A stretch of DNA of 32,614 nucleotides from Bacteroidota bacterium (lineage in GTDB: Bacteria > Bacteroidota > Bacteroidia > Cytophagales > Cyclobacteriaceae), in NCBI GenBank assembly GCA_016191555.1, contig JACPVX010000020.1, positions 1 through 32,614 of the forward strand, written 5' to 3'. The first letter of the stretch is position 1. Each line of letters begins with the position of its first letter. A program made the position numbers and the translations under genes. Shown one piece after another: positions 7,287-14,791 of the stretch. Below the pieces are notes generated by a model. The model worked only from the letters and a program-made list of their open reading frames with translations, searched no databases and was not told the DNA's origin.

Positions 7287-8135
7287 ATGAAAAACATCCT
7301 TTTAATTTTACTCAGTGCCGTGTGTTTAGTAGCGCAGGCACAAGTACAAACTCCGCAGCCTAGCACCGCATCTACTGTAACCAATGTGGTGGGTCTGACA
7401 GAAGTTAAAATTGAATATTCTCGTCCAAAAGCAAAAGGCCGCAAAATCTTCGGTGCATCTCCTGACTACTTAACGCCTTTCGGCAAATTGTGGCGCACAG
7501 CCGCGAATAGCGGATCTAAAATTACTTTCAGCGATGATGTCAAGTTTGGTGGTGTGGATGTTCCAAAAGGAACTTATCTATTGTTAAGTATTCCGGGTGC
7601 TACAGAGTGGACTGTCATTCTTTACAAAGATGTAGCGATGGGTGGAAATACTGAAGGCTATGATGCAAAAAACGATCAGGCTCGTGTGATTGTAAAATCA
7701 GAAAAGCTAACTGAAAAAGTGGAAACCTTTACATTAGAAATTGCTGACTTTGCTGAAAACAATAAGTCTGCTAACCTGCAAATCATGTGGGAAAACACTT
7801 CCGTGAAAGTACCTGTAACCGTTGATTTCGATGCGAAAGTAATGAAGTCAATTGAGGCCAACACCAAAGTAAACCCTAACAACTATTTCCAGGCTGCTGT
7901 GTATTATTTAGAGAATGGCAAAGATTTGAACCAAGCATTGAAGTTTGTGAATAGCGCATTGGAAAACAATCCTACTGCTTTCTGGATTTTGTATCAAAAA
8001 GCCAGAATTCAAAAAGGTTTGAATGACAAGGCGGGTGCTATGGCTACATCTAAAGTTTCTTTGGAAGAATCCATTAAAGCAAAGAATGTTGATTACCAAA
8101 AGATGAACGAAGAGCTTCAAAAATCATTGAAGTAA
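7287..8135 (+). CDS. DUF2911 family secreted protein, 282 aa
   Basis: A signal peptide of about 20 residues (MKNILLILLSAVCLVAQAQ) is followed by the DUF2911 domain (about 30-185), recognised by VKIEYSRPKAKGRKIFG, PFGKLWRTAANSGSKITFSDDV and VPKGTYLLLSIPG. The C-terminal 90 residues are helical and TPR-like (NQALKFVNSALENNPTAFWILYQKARIQ). DUF2911 proteins are common in Bacteroidota and are periplasmic or surface proteins of unknown function. The ATG at 7287 gives a clean signal peptide and sits 24 nt after a -7 box; an upstream in-frame start is not needed. It is monocistronic, ending at a strong terminator shared with the convergent symporter gene. Confidence 0.9.
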   Translation: MKNILLILLSAVCLVAQAQVQTPQPSTASTVTNVVGLTEVKIEYSRPKAKGRKIFGASPDYLTPFGKLWRTAANSGSKITFSDDVKFGGVDVPKGTYLLLSIPGATEWTVILYKDVAMGGNTEGYDAKNDQARVIVKSEKLTEKVETFTLEIADFAENNKSANLQIMWENTSVKVPVTVDFDAKVMKSIEANTKVNPNNYFQAAVYYLENGKDLNQALKFVNSALENNPTAFWILYQKARIQKGLNDKAGAMATSKVSLEESIKAKNVDYQKMNEELQKSLK

Positions 8136-8165
8136 TCGATTTTCATTTTTATAACGTTTTTAAAG

Positions 8166-8193
8166 AAAGCTGAGTTAACCCTCAGCTTTTTTT
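8166..8193. terminator. rho-independent terminator, probably bidirectional
   Basis: A 9-bp perfect stem, AAAGCTGAG (8166-8174) with CTCAGCTTT (8181-8189), a 6-nt loop and a T-run after it on the plus strand. It stops the DUF2911 transcript. Because the stem covers the stop codon of the convergent symporter gene, and the plus-strand As upstream give Us on the minus strand, it may also end that transcript. Confidence 0.8.
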
Positions 8194-9884
8194 ATGTCCG
8201 ATGGTGAAAACTGTTGGATAAACAAGGCCACAACTACCACGATCACACAGCCAATGATATTGTAAAATAGAAAGGCGATTTGGTCGTAGAAATAAAAGTA
8301 ACAGCACAACACCAGTGACTCGGCTATCAGAGCAGCAATAAACACGGCATTGCTCTTCACATGCTTCAAATAAAACGCTACCAGGAAAATTCCGAGGATA
8401 GTTCCATAAAAAAGTGATCCCACAATATTCACAAACTGAATCAGGTTTTCAGCAAAGTTGGCAAGTGCTGCAAACGCCATGGCAATGCAAGCCCACAACA
8501 CCGTAAAGTAGCGCGAAGCTTTTACGTAATGTTCATCAGATGCGTTCGCATAAATGGACCGTCTATAAATGTCCACCGTGGTCGTGCTGGCCAATGCATT
8601 CAACTCCGATGCCATGGACGACATGGCTGCCGAGAACATGACCGCTAATAATAAACCAATAATGCCGTGGGGCAAATAGCTCAGCACAAAATTGAGGAAG
8701 ATGTAATCGCGGTCTTGTGTTTTTGCTTTTGGCACCGCTTCAGCAATGGTGGCCTTCACTGTTTTACGCAATTGATCTTCTTCCGCTTTGAGTGCGGTGT
8801 ACTTTTCTTTGGACGATTCTTTTAAAGATTGATTATCGGATTGAATGCCTTCCACCAAATGATCAACTGCCTTCCTCTTTTCTGCATAAAGCAGATTGTA
8901 TTTTCCTTCGAGCACACGGATGGAATCGGCCTGCGGTGTTTCCATCGCCTGCTTTTTCAAAGTGGCATTGTGAAAAATTGGTGGCTGTATGAACAAGTAG
9001 AAAACGAACACCAACACGCCAATGAACAAAATCAAAAACTGCATGGGGATTTTCAGCAAGCCATTCATGATCAATCCCATCCTGCTTTCGCGAATGGATT
9101 TACCCCCGAGATAACGCCCCACTTGCGATTGATCGGTGCCGAAATACGACAGAAACAAAAACGTAGAGGCTATCAACCCCGACCAGATATTGAAGCGGTC
9201 GCTCCAACTAAAATCGGTGGTGATGATGTTGAGTTTGCCAAGCTCGCCAGCAATTGCAATCGTGTTTCCAAAAGAGACATGACCTGGGATTAAACGATAG
9301 GCGATAATTCCTGCCAAGATCATTCCACCCATAATCACCGTCATCTGTTGGCGTTGGGTTAAGCTTACCGCCTTCGTTCCACCTGATACTGTGTAGACAA
9401 TCACCAATGCGCCAATCAGCAACGTGGTAAACAAAATGTTCCACTCCAAAATGGTTGACAGCACCAAAGCCGGTGCGAACAGTGTGATGCCTGCGGAGAG
9501 TCCGCGCAAGATGAGAAACAAAATGGCAGCCAGCGTACGCGTCTTCAGGTCGAATCGATTCTCTAAATATTCATAGGCGGTGTAAACTTTCAAACGATAA
9601 TAAATCGGCACCATGGTAACCGAGATGATGATCATCGCCAGAGGCAATCCGAAATAGAATTGAATGAAGCGCATGCCATCTTCAATGGCCTGACCGGGAG
9701 TTGATAGAAAGGTAACAGCACTGGCTTGCGTAGCCATGATGGAAATGCCGATCATCCACCACTTCATAGAGCTGTCGCCCTTCAGGTATCCCTCCATGCT
9801 TTGGGCACCACGGGTTTTCCAACTTCCGTAGGCAACGATAAAAAAAATGGTACCAAACAGAACCAACCAATCGAGTAGATGCAT
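8175..9884 (-). CDS. sodium:solute symporter family protein with periplasmic coiled-coil insert
   Basis: A 569-aa inner-membrane transporter of the SSS/SSF family. Conserved parts include GISIMATQASAVTFLSTPGQA (TM1 sodium-site region), YTVSGGTKAVSLTQRQQ, SYFGTDQSQVGRYLGGKS and AVMFSAAMSSMASELNALAST. About 13 membrane helices are visible. Residues about 301-393 form a charged, helical, coiled-coil-like insert between two membrane helices that is absent from PutP-type members. The substrate cannot be read from sequence. A 37-aa membrane peptide gene lies 1 bp upstream, and a PIG-L deacetylase is further upstream on the same strand. The symporter may therefore import a sugar or amide released by, or destined for, that deacetylase; this is inference from position. 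Confidence 0.92.
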   Translation of the reverse strand: MHLLDWLVLFGTIFFIVAYGSWKTRGAQSMEGYLKGDSSMKWWMIGISIMATQASAVTFLSTPGQAIEDGMRFIQFYFGLPLAMIIISVTMVPIYYRLKVYTAYEYLENRFDLKTRTLAAILFLILRGLSAGITLFAPALVLSTILEWNILFTTLLIGALVIVYTVSGGTKAVSLTQRQQMTVIMGGMILAGIIAYRLIPGHVSFGNTIAIAGELGKLNIITTDFSWSDRFNIWSGLIASTFLFLSYFGTDQSQVGRYLGGKSIRESRMGLIMNGLLKIPMQFLILFIGVLVFVFYLFIQPPIFHNATLKKQAMETPQADSIRVLEGKYNLLYAEKRKAVDHLVEGIQSDNQSLKESSKEKYTALKAEEDQLRKTVKATIAEAVPKAKTQDRDYIFLNFVLSYLPHGIIGLLLAVMFSAAMSSMASELNALASTTTVDIYRRSIYANASDEHYVKASRYFTVLWACIAMAFAALANFAENLIQFVNIVGSLFYGTILGIFLVAFYLKHVKSNAVFIAALIAESLVLCCYFYFYDQIAFLFYNIIGCVIVVVVALFIQQFSPSDIKKAEG

Positions 9885-9885
9885 A

Positions 9886-9999
9886 TCAGCTGAAAGATCG
9901 GGTGAGAATAAAAAAGAGAATTACTTGTACGATCATCACACCCAACACCAGCACGTACCAGCTATTCCAAGATTCAAAGACGGGAGGTTTTTCTTGCAT
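9886..9999 (-). CDS. small single-pass membrane protein, 37 aa, paired with symporter
   Basis: The ORF reads MQEKPPVFESWNSWYVLVLG and continues through a hydrophobic segment to end ILTRSFS before TGA. It has a short polar, proline-containing N-terminus, one membrane helix of about 20 residues (YVLVLGVMIVQVILFFIL) and a tiny basic tail. Only one base separates its stop from the symporter ATG, so the two are almost certainly translated from one mRNA. Small single- or double-pass partners are known for some sodium:solute symporters (for example DUF4212 and YhdT types). This peptide is not obviously either, but I infer an accessory or assembly role. Confidence 0.65.
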   Translation of the reverse strand: MQEKPPVFESWNSWYVLVLGVMIVQVILFFILTRSFS

Positions 10000-10120
10000 G
10001 AGGTTACGGAAAATATTTTCTTGTCTTTTTCTTTTGAAAGATAACTGCTTTTCGTGCCATGTTATCTCACCTTTCTAATTCAATTTTAACCGTGGCACGA
10101 TTAAAATTTTTATCATTTAC

Positions 10121-10140
10121 CCACGGGCTGAAGCCCGTGG
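10121..10140. repeat. REP-like palindrome
   Basis: A perfect 9-bp stem, CCACGGGCT (10121-10129) with AGCCCGTGG (10132-10140) and a 2-nt loop, ends exactly where the stop codon of the 99-aa gene begins. The element is much more GC-rich than its surroundings. Palindromes built on CCACGGGCTTNAGCCCGTGG are, to my knowledge, dispersed REP-type repeats associated with RAYT transposases in many bacteria. A second weak inverted pair, TCGTGCCA (10052-10059) with TGGCACGA (10093-10100), lies next to it. It may also shield the mRNA 3' end. Confidence 0.55.
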
Positions 10141-10440
10141 CTATAACTTATATTTTCTCTTAACTTCTTTAATTACCTCTTCATTTGAGCGAGTTTGACC
10201 AAGCTGTGACTCCACCAATCCGCGACTGATGGAGTCCTCATAAGCTTCTTCTCTACTGAATTGATAAGATTCCTGATTTGTTTTCAGAACTGTAAAACTC
10301 ACTTTCTTATTGATTCCCTCACGAGGTGGCAAGCTCTCATCTATTGTAAAAGCTATTACTTCCAACTTTTTACCAATATATTCTTCGGGTATTTCAAATG
10401 ATACCACATTACTTTCAGGTGTAATCAATGCACGAATCAT
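10141..10440 (-). CDS. hypothetical small protein, antitoxin-like, 99 aa
   Basis: It starts MIRALITPESNVVSFEIPEEYIGKKLEVIAF, a beta-strand pattern seen in small Bacteroidota proteins with an AbrB-like or orphan-antitoxin-like fold. It ends in an acidic and basic helical tail (EEVIKEVKRKYKL). No toxin partner lies beside it: upstream is the PIG-L gene and downstream the membrane peptide. It may be co-transcribed with both, being 45 bp from the PIG-L stop. The antitoxin idea rests on general resemblance only. Confidence 0.6.
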   Translation of the reverse strand: MIRALITPESNVVSFEIPEEYIGKKLEVIAFTIDESLPPREGINKKVSFTVLKTNQESYQFSREEAYEDSISRGLVESQLGQTRSNEEVIKEVKRKYKL

Positions 10441-10485
10441 AGCGAGTAGCGACTTTAAATAAAGTTAATCAATTCAATTTGAATA

Positions 10486-12996
10486 TTACCGCTTCTTCAC
10501 CTTCGCTTTTTCCAATTTCCTGGGCTTGCCGAGCGAAACCAAATTCGCAAACAATTTATACGCTCCGGAAACTCCTTCCGGCAACTCACGGAAAAACGAT
10601 AAGCCTGTATAAACATAATATCCTTCGCCATACTTGGCTACCAACAGGCTTCCATTCTTTGCGGGCTCACCTGCATCATTCATCGACAACAACGCTTCGT
10701 AATTAGCATCCCAGGTAGAAGGGAAATACAATCCTCTCTCCTGCACCCAACCTTCGAAATCGGCAGTCGTAATTTTGTTCGGAAAGTTGAGTGCCGGATG
10801 TTCAGGTTTTAAAATTCGCACTTCACTGTTTTCTTCGGTCACGCGATCGCGCGAAAGCGCCAACGGAAAAGGAGCAAACTGATCTTTGTCGATCTCGTAA
10901 TCAAAGTTGGTATTGTATTGTGTCACCAGCGTGCCGCCCGCTTTCACATAATTCAGCAGCGTAGGCATAAAGTAGCGGATCCGATCGTTGGTATTAATCG
11001 CGCGTACCCCCAGCACCACGGCATCTACCTTTTTCAAATTGGCTTCGGTCACTTCATCGTTCTTCATCTCCCACACTTCGTAGCCCATGTTGCGCAAGGC
11101 GGTAGGCACATCATCACCCGCTCCTTTGATGTAGCCAATCACACCGCCTTCTTTCTTCAAATTGATGCGTACGATTTCTTCCTCGGCCTTCGGTTGTAAA
11201 GTCTGCACGGGAATGTGATCGTACTGAATAGTTTGTACACTGACATCATATTGCTTGCCTCCTACTTCAGCTATTGCCCGTACAGTGGATTTAATTTCTT
11301 CTTTGCCCGGTGTAACGACAAAAGTGACTTGCTTCTCTTCGTTTCTTTTCTTTAACTCGAATGGTATCGAGGCCGGCTCTGATTTCCAGCCGGCAGGCAA
11401 TGTGAGTTTTACTGTGCCACTAATGCCATCTACGGTTGACTTCAACAAAACCATCATAGACTGTGGCTGCTCATCCTTAAATAAATAAACCGATTTGCTG
11501 AGGTTCGTAAATACCGGAGGAACAATTTCAAACGGGCGCGATAATTCTCCCTTTACGGGATCGGTCCATTTGTAAACCAACGGAACGGGTATCGTCAACT
11601 TTTCACCATTCAATAAAAAGGTAAATTGTAAAGTGACGGACGGATCATTCTCTGGTTTGCCTACAAAACTTGAATTAGGAATAGTAAATAATCCCAACGA
11701 ATGCGGCTTGTTCAACCAGTACGGTCCCGAGAAATCTATTTGTTCTGCCAACTTGCGTTTGGATTTAAACGCCAGCGGCACATTGTTTTTCAACGAAGCA
11801 GAAAGAGCTGTATCGTATTCCAGGTTTTTAGAAACAATGGAGGTAAGCGACAGCGCAGCCGAAGAGCGATTGATTACTTCGAAAGTTGCAACCACCGGTT
11901 GTCCGGGCGAAACCCAATATTGGTCGGCCAGCACTTCTACATACAAACCCGCGCAATCCTGAATCAATTGATTCACTTCAGTTAGCTTCTTTGTTTTCCA
12001 CACCGATGCACCAAGTTGTTCGATCTCCTTTCGAATTTGCAAAAGCAATGCAATGCTGGCAGAAGGATCTTCTTCCTTGAATTCGTTGGTAGCTCGATCA
12101 ACCAAAGCCGGAATGCGCTCCGCTCCTTTCAATCGGCTCCAGGTTGTATTCACATTATCGAAAATATCTTTCGCTGCTTTTTCACCTTTCACAAATTCAA
12201 AAAACTCCAAGGCTTCACCTCTTCTGCCGGGCGATCCGAAGCCCTGACTCTTATGTTGTGTCCTGCTTTCGGCTGCGATTTCTGAATAGGATTTTCCGAG
12301 CAGCGTGTTGTAGGTGCCTACATTCATGGTCACAATGCCGGGTGTATTTTCATTGATGGTTTGATTCCACCAGCGGCCGGTGTTGGTATAAATTCCTTTC
12401 GCCTGCCACGTGCCTAATTCTTTTACCTGATCGGGAAATTGATTGGGATCGTTTGTCAGATCAAAAGCTTCTTGTGCTAAGATTGCTGAGGCGGTATGGT
12501 GACCATGACCGGCACGTTCATCGGGAGGAAAGCGAGTTAAGATCACATCCGGTTGAAACTGCCGAATCACTTTCACCACATCCGAAAGTATTTCATTCTT
12601 ATTCCAAATGGCAAACGTCTCCTTGGCGTTTTTTGAAAATCCAAAGTCATTAGCACGTGTGAAGAATTGTTGTCCACCGTCTAGTCGTCTGGCTGCTAAC
12701 AATTCCTGCGTGCGAATCAAGCCGAGCAAGTCACGAATTTCAGGGCCAATTAAGTTTTGTCCGCCATCGCCACGGGTCATGGAGAGATAAGCGGTAGATG
12801 CTAATCGGTCGTTAGCGAGGTAAGCAATGGCTCGCGTGTTCTCATCATCCGGATGAGCGGCTACATAAAGCACCGAGCCAAGAAAATTGAGTTTCTTCAA
12901 CTTGAGTTTAATCTCGGAAGCACTCGGTTGCTTGCGAACTTGCGAGAATGAAACTTGTACAAAAAGAAGAGCGAATAAAAACGTTAGAAATCTCAT
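10486..12996 (-). CDS. secreted PIG-L family (LmbE-like) deacetylase, 836 aa
   Basis: A signal peptide (about 1-18, ending VSFSQ) precedes a zinc-dependent PIG-L/LmbE de-N-acetylase domain (about 38-290). The metal and catalytic motif is AAHPDDE (H48, D50, D51) and the second histidine motif is HGHH (164-167). Family members hydrolyse N-acetyl groups of GlcNAc-containing substrates such as GlcNAc-PI or mycothiol precursors. The long C-terminal half contains Ig-like beta-sandwich regions (about 345-590) and a Rossmann/glutamine-amidotransferase-like region (about 620-810, with VDAVVLGVRAINTN and GGTLVTQYNTN). The N-acetyl substrate is unknown. It heads a minus-strand block leading to the sodium:solute symporter, which suggests deacetylation outside the cytoplasm coupled to uptake. 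Confidence 0.9.
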   Translation of the reverse strand: MRFLTFLFALLFVQVSFSQVRKQPSASEIKLKLKKLNFLGSVLYVAAHPDDENTRAIAYLANDRLASTAYLSMTRGDGGQNLIGPEIRDLLGLIRTQELLAARRLDGGQQFFTRANDFGFSKNAKETFAIWNKNEILSDVVKVIRQFQPDVILTRFPPDERAGHGHHTASAILAQEAFDLTNDPNQFPDQVKELGTWQAKGIYTNTGRWWNQTINENTPGIVTMNVGTYNTLLGKSYSEIAAESRTQHKSQGFGSPGRRGEALEFFEFVKGEKAAKDIFDNVNTTWSRLKGAERIPALVDRATNEFKEEDPSASIALLLQIRKEIEQLGASVWKTKKLTEVNQLIQDCAGLYVEVLADQYWVSPGQPVVATFEVINRSSAALSLTSIVSKNLEYDTALSASLKNNVPLAFKSKRKLAEQIDFSGPYWLNKPHSLGLFTIPNSSFVGKPENDPSVTLQFTFLLNGEKLTIPVPLVYKWTDPVKGELSRPFEIVPPVFTNLSKSVYLFKDEQPQSMMVLLKSTVDGISGTVKLTLPAGWKSEPASIPFELKKRNEEKQVTFVVTPGKEEIKSTVRAIAEVGGKQYDVSVQTIQYDHIPVQTLQPKAEEEIVRINLKKEGGVIGYIKGAGDDVPTALRNMGYEVWEMKNDEVTEANLKKVDAVVLGVRAINTNDRIRYFMPTLLNYVKAGGTLVTQYNTNFDYEIDKDQFAPFPLALSRDRVTEENSEVRILKPEHPALNFPNKITTADFEGWVQERGLYFPSTWDANYEALLSMNDAGEPAKNGSLLVAKYGEGYYVYTGLSFFRELPEGVSGAYKLFANLVSLGKPRKLEKAKVKKR

Positions 12997-13071
12997 GCAA
13001 AGGATGAATTTAATGACAGAATAATCGTGGCAAGGTACAGAAGATGGAGCAAGTGCATTATCAAAAAATTG

Positions 13072-13533
13072 TTAAAACTTGCCGCGTTTTTCACCATTCA
13101 TCAAAAAGGTGCCGTCTTTCTCGATGGAAATCAGGATTTGACTTATCTCTTTCTTTTTGTCATCCAATAAAAGAATTTGTACTAGCGTTCCGTCTTCCTT
13201 TAAATCATCGACAAAACCCATTTCAATTTTCTTCACTTCGCCTGTCTTTATTTTTTCCAGTTTGCTCTTCGATCCTTGAATGACTCTGAACTTCACCTCA
13301 TTATTGGAAACCAGCAACTTAAAATTGATGACCAAATAAGCCACCGGTCCATTTGGCTTTTTCTTCTCATCCGTATAATTAAATGTATTGATATCCTGGC
13401 TGGGCTCCTCCCTAAACGACAAGTCAATCTTTGCCTCATACTCGGAGGCCACTTTATAGGGCAATTGTTGACTCCACAACAACTGCACTTGCAACAAGAG
13501 AAACCCGGTAAGGAAAAAACATATTGCTTTCAT
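13072..13533 (-). CDS. hypothetical secreted protein, 153 aa
   Basis: A signal peptide of about 21 residues ends in LLWSQQ. The mature protein is highly charged, with lysine-rich segments (DEKKKPNG, KSKLEKIKTGEVKK, LLDDKKKEIS), and has a beta-strand pattern. No family was recognised. It lies 75 bp upstream of the PIG-L gene on the same strand and may share its transcript. On its other side it is divergent from scoA across about 66 bp. Confidence 0.7.
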   Translation of the reverse strand: MKAICFFLTGFLLLQVQLLWSQQLPYKVASEYEAKIDLSFREEPSQDINTFNYTDEKKKPNGPVAYLVINFKLLVSNNEVKFRVIQGSKSKLEKIKTGEVKKIEMGFVDDLKEDGTLVQILLLDDKKKEISQILISIEKDGTFLMNGEKRGKF

Positions 13534-13576
13534 AACAGCTAAGTTACACAGATAAAACTTGATCGTTTAAAATTGG

Positions 13577-13584
13577 TAATTTTG
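13577..13584 (+). promoter_or_regulatory. scoA: candidate -7 promoter box (TAATTTTG) for scoA
   Basis: An exact TAnnTTTG match 15 nt before the ATG at 13600, in the short divergent gap upstream of scoA. A TTG at 13559-13561 could be the -33 element with a short 15-nt spacer. Confidence 0.45.
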
Positions 13585-13599
13585 ACCAAACATATTTGT

Positions 13600-14307
13600 A
13601 TGATCGACAAACGAGTTTTGAATGCAGAAGAAGCTACGAAGGATATTCCAAATGGAGCTACGTTGATGATTGGTGGATTTGGACTTTGCGGCATTCCCGA
13701 GAATTGCATTGCGGCCATCTTACAAAAAGGGGTTAACGACTTGACCTGCATTTCCAACAATGCCGGTGTAGATGGTTTCGGCATTGGCTTGTTGCTGAAA
13801 ACCAAGCAGGTTAAGAAAATGATTTCTTCTTATGTGGGTGAGAATGCAGAGTTTGAAAGACAACTACTCTCGGGCGAGTTGGAGGTAGAGTTGATTCCGC
13901 AGGGAACCCTTGCCGAGCGGGTGCGCGCGGGTGGTGCTGGCATCCCTGCCTTCTTCACTCCGGCCGGTGTGGGCACTGAAGTTGCCGAGGGAAAAGAGAC
14001 TCGTGTGTTTGATGGAAAAACGTATCTGATGGAGCGTTGGCTACGAGCCGATTTCTCCATTGTAAAAGCCTGGAAGGGAGACACTTCAGGGAATTTGATT
14101 TACAAAGGTACTGCCCGCAATTTCAACCCCATGATGGCCACGGCCGGAACAATTACCATTGCCGAAGTAGAAGAATTAGTAGAAGTAGGCCAACTCGATC
14201 CCAACCAAATCCACACCCCCGGCATCTTTGTGCATCGTATTTTTCAAGGAGTGAATTATGAGAAGCGAATTGAGCAGAGAACCATCTCTAATTCGGTGAT
14301 TCGATAA
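13600..14307 (+). CDS. scoA: 3-oxoacid CoA-transferase subunit A
   Basis: The alpha subunit (235 aa) of the enzyme that moves CoA from succinyl-CoA to acetoacetate or a related 3-oxoacid, in ketone-body, branched-chain amino acid and fatty acid catabolism. Family motifs are [19 protein letters not shown] near the N-terminus, [38 protein letters not shown] and the C-terminal [14 protein letters not shown]. The ATG at 13600 (MIDKRVL) replaces an upstream TTG. The protein continues past the expected end (EKRIEQRT) with ISNSVIR, encoded inside the octamer array that flanks the downstream four-helix-bundle gene. The tail therefore seems to have been rewritten by the insertion. The partner scoB is displaced by about 480 bp. 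Confidence 0.93.
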   Translation: MIDKRVLNAEEATKDIPNGATLMIGGFGLCGIPENCIAAILQKGVNDLTCISNNAGVDGFGIGLLLKTKQVKKMISSYVGENAEFERQLLSGELEVELIPQGTLAERVRAGGAGIPAFFTPAGVGTEVAEGKETRVFDGKTYLMERWLRADFSIVKAWKGDTSGNLIYKGTARNFNPMMATAGTITIAEVEELVEVGQLDPNQIHTPGIFVHRIFQGVNYEKRIEQRTISNSVIR

Positions 14308-14322
14308 TTAGCTAATTCGTTG
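14291..14322 (+). repeat. 8-bp periodic array, left flank of the four-helix-bundle gene
   Basis: Four units in strict 8-bp register start at 14291, 14299, 14307 and 14315. Three begin ATTCG and one ATTAG (first unit ATTCGGTG). The array overlaps the last codons and stop of scoA and ends at the base before the first possible ATG (14323) of the four-helix-bundle gene. It is the reverse complement of the right-hand array: 14291-14303 pairs perfectly with 14756-14768 (13 bp), and 14311-14321 with 14714-14724 (11 bp). Confidence 0.7.
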
Positions 14323-14334
14323 ATGTATATAGAG

Positions 14335-14706
14335 ATGGCTGAAAACAAAAAATACAATCCTAATTTAGAAGATAACCTAATTGTCAATCTAAGTTTTCAA
14401 TTCGCATTACAGGTTATTGAGTTTACGGAAGTATTGGAAAGCCATAGAAAATTCGCAATAGCTAATCAATTGATACGATCAGGCACTTCTATCGGAGCCA
14501 ATGTTCGTGAGGCACAGAACGCTGAATCAAAAGCGGATTTTGTTCATAAAATGAAAGTAGCAGCGAAAGAAGCAGACGAAACAGAATATTGGTTACTGTT
14601 AGCACATCATTCTAAAAATTATCCTTCTTGTGAAGAGTTACTCGACAAGTTAATTGTCATTAAAAAAGTTCTATCCAAGATAATCGGAACCTCCAAAGGA
14701 AAGTAG
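14335..14706 (+). CDS. four-helix-bundle protein (23S rRNA IVS-encoded / Avd-like family)
   Basis: A 123-aa, all-helical basic protein. The signature of the four-helix-bundle (TIGR02436, S23/IVS) family is clear: ANQLIRSGTSIGANVREAQ, SKADFVHKMKVAAKEADETEYWL, then a C-terminal helix with KLIVIKKVLSKIIGT. Homologues are encoded in intervening sequences of 23S rRNA genes, as stand-alone genes, and as the Avd subunit that partners reverse transcriptase in diversity-generating retroelements; they bind nucleic acid as pentamers. No reverse transcriptase or template/variable repeats are in this window. The gene is inserted between scoA and scoB and is bracketed by inverted 8-bp arrays. Start ATG 14335 (MAENKK) was chosen on family grounds; ATG 14323 is an alternative. 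Confidence 0.9.
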   Translation: MAENKKYNPNLEDNLIVNLSFQFALQVIEFTEVLESHRKFAIANQLIRSGTSIGANVREAQNAESKADFVHKMKVAAKEADETEYWLLLAHHSKNYPSCEELLDKLIVIKKVLSKIIGTSKGK

Positions 14707-14715
14707 AGTCATTAA

Positions 14716-14787
14716 CGAATTAGCAAATCATCTAGACGGCAAATTTTCAAATTAACGAATCACCGAATCATCGAATAATCGAATTAA
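14716..14787 (+). repeat. 8-bp periodic array, right flank of the four-helix-bundle gene
   Basis: Nine units in unbroken 8-bp register start at 14716, 14724, 14732, 14740, 14748, 14756, 14764, 14772 and 14780. The consensus is C(G/A)AAT(C/T)AN (for example CGAATCAC, CGAATCAT); the unit at 14732 is the most divergent. The array begins 10 bp after the four-helix-bundle stop and ends 4 bp before the scoB ATG. It is inverted relative to the left-hand array. Confidence 0.75.
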
Positions 14788-14791
14788 AATT

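Noticed and set aside
10004..10060. 18-codon minus-strand ORF with a GGTGAG upstream of its ATG, ahead of the 37-aa membrane peptide
   Set aside because: Too short and lysine-rich without any motif; the Shine-Dalgarno-like match carries little weight in Bacteroidota. It could be a leader peptide but nothing supports it further.
14291..14787. CRISPR array or diversity-generating retroelement around the four-helix-bundle gene
   Set aside because: Units are contiguous 8-mers without spacers, so not CRISPR; no reverse transcriptase and no template/variable repeat pair with A-specific changes is present in the window.
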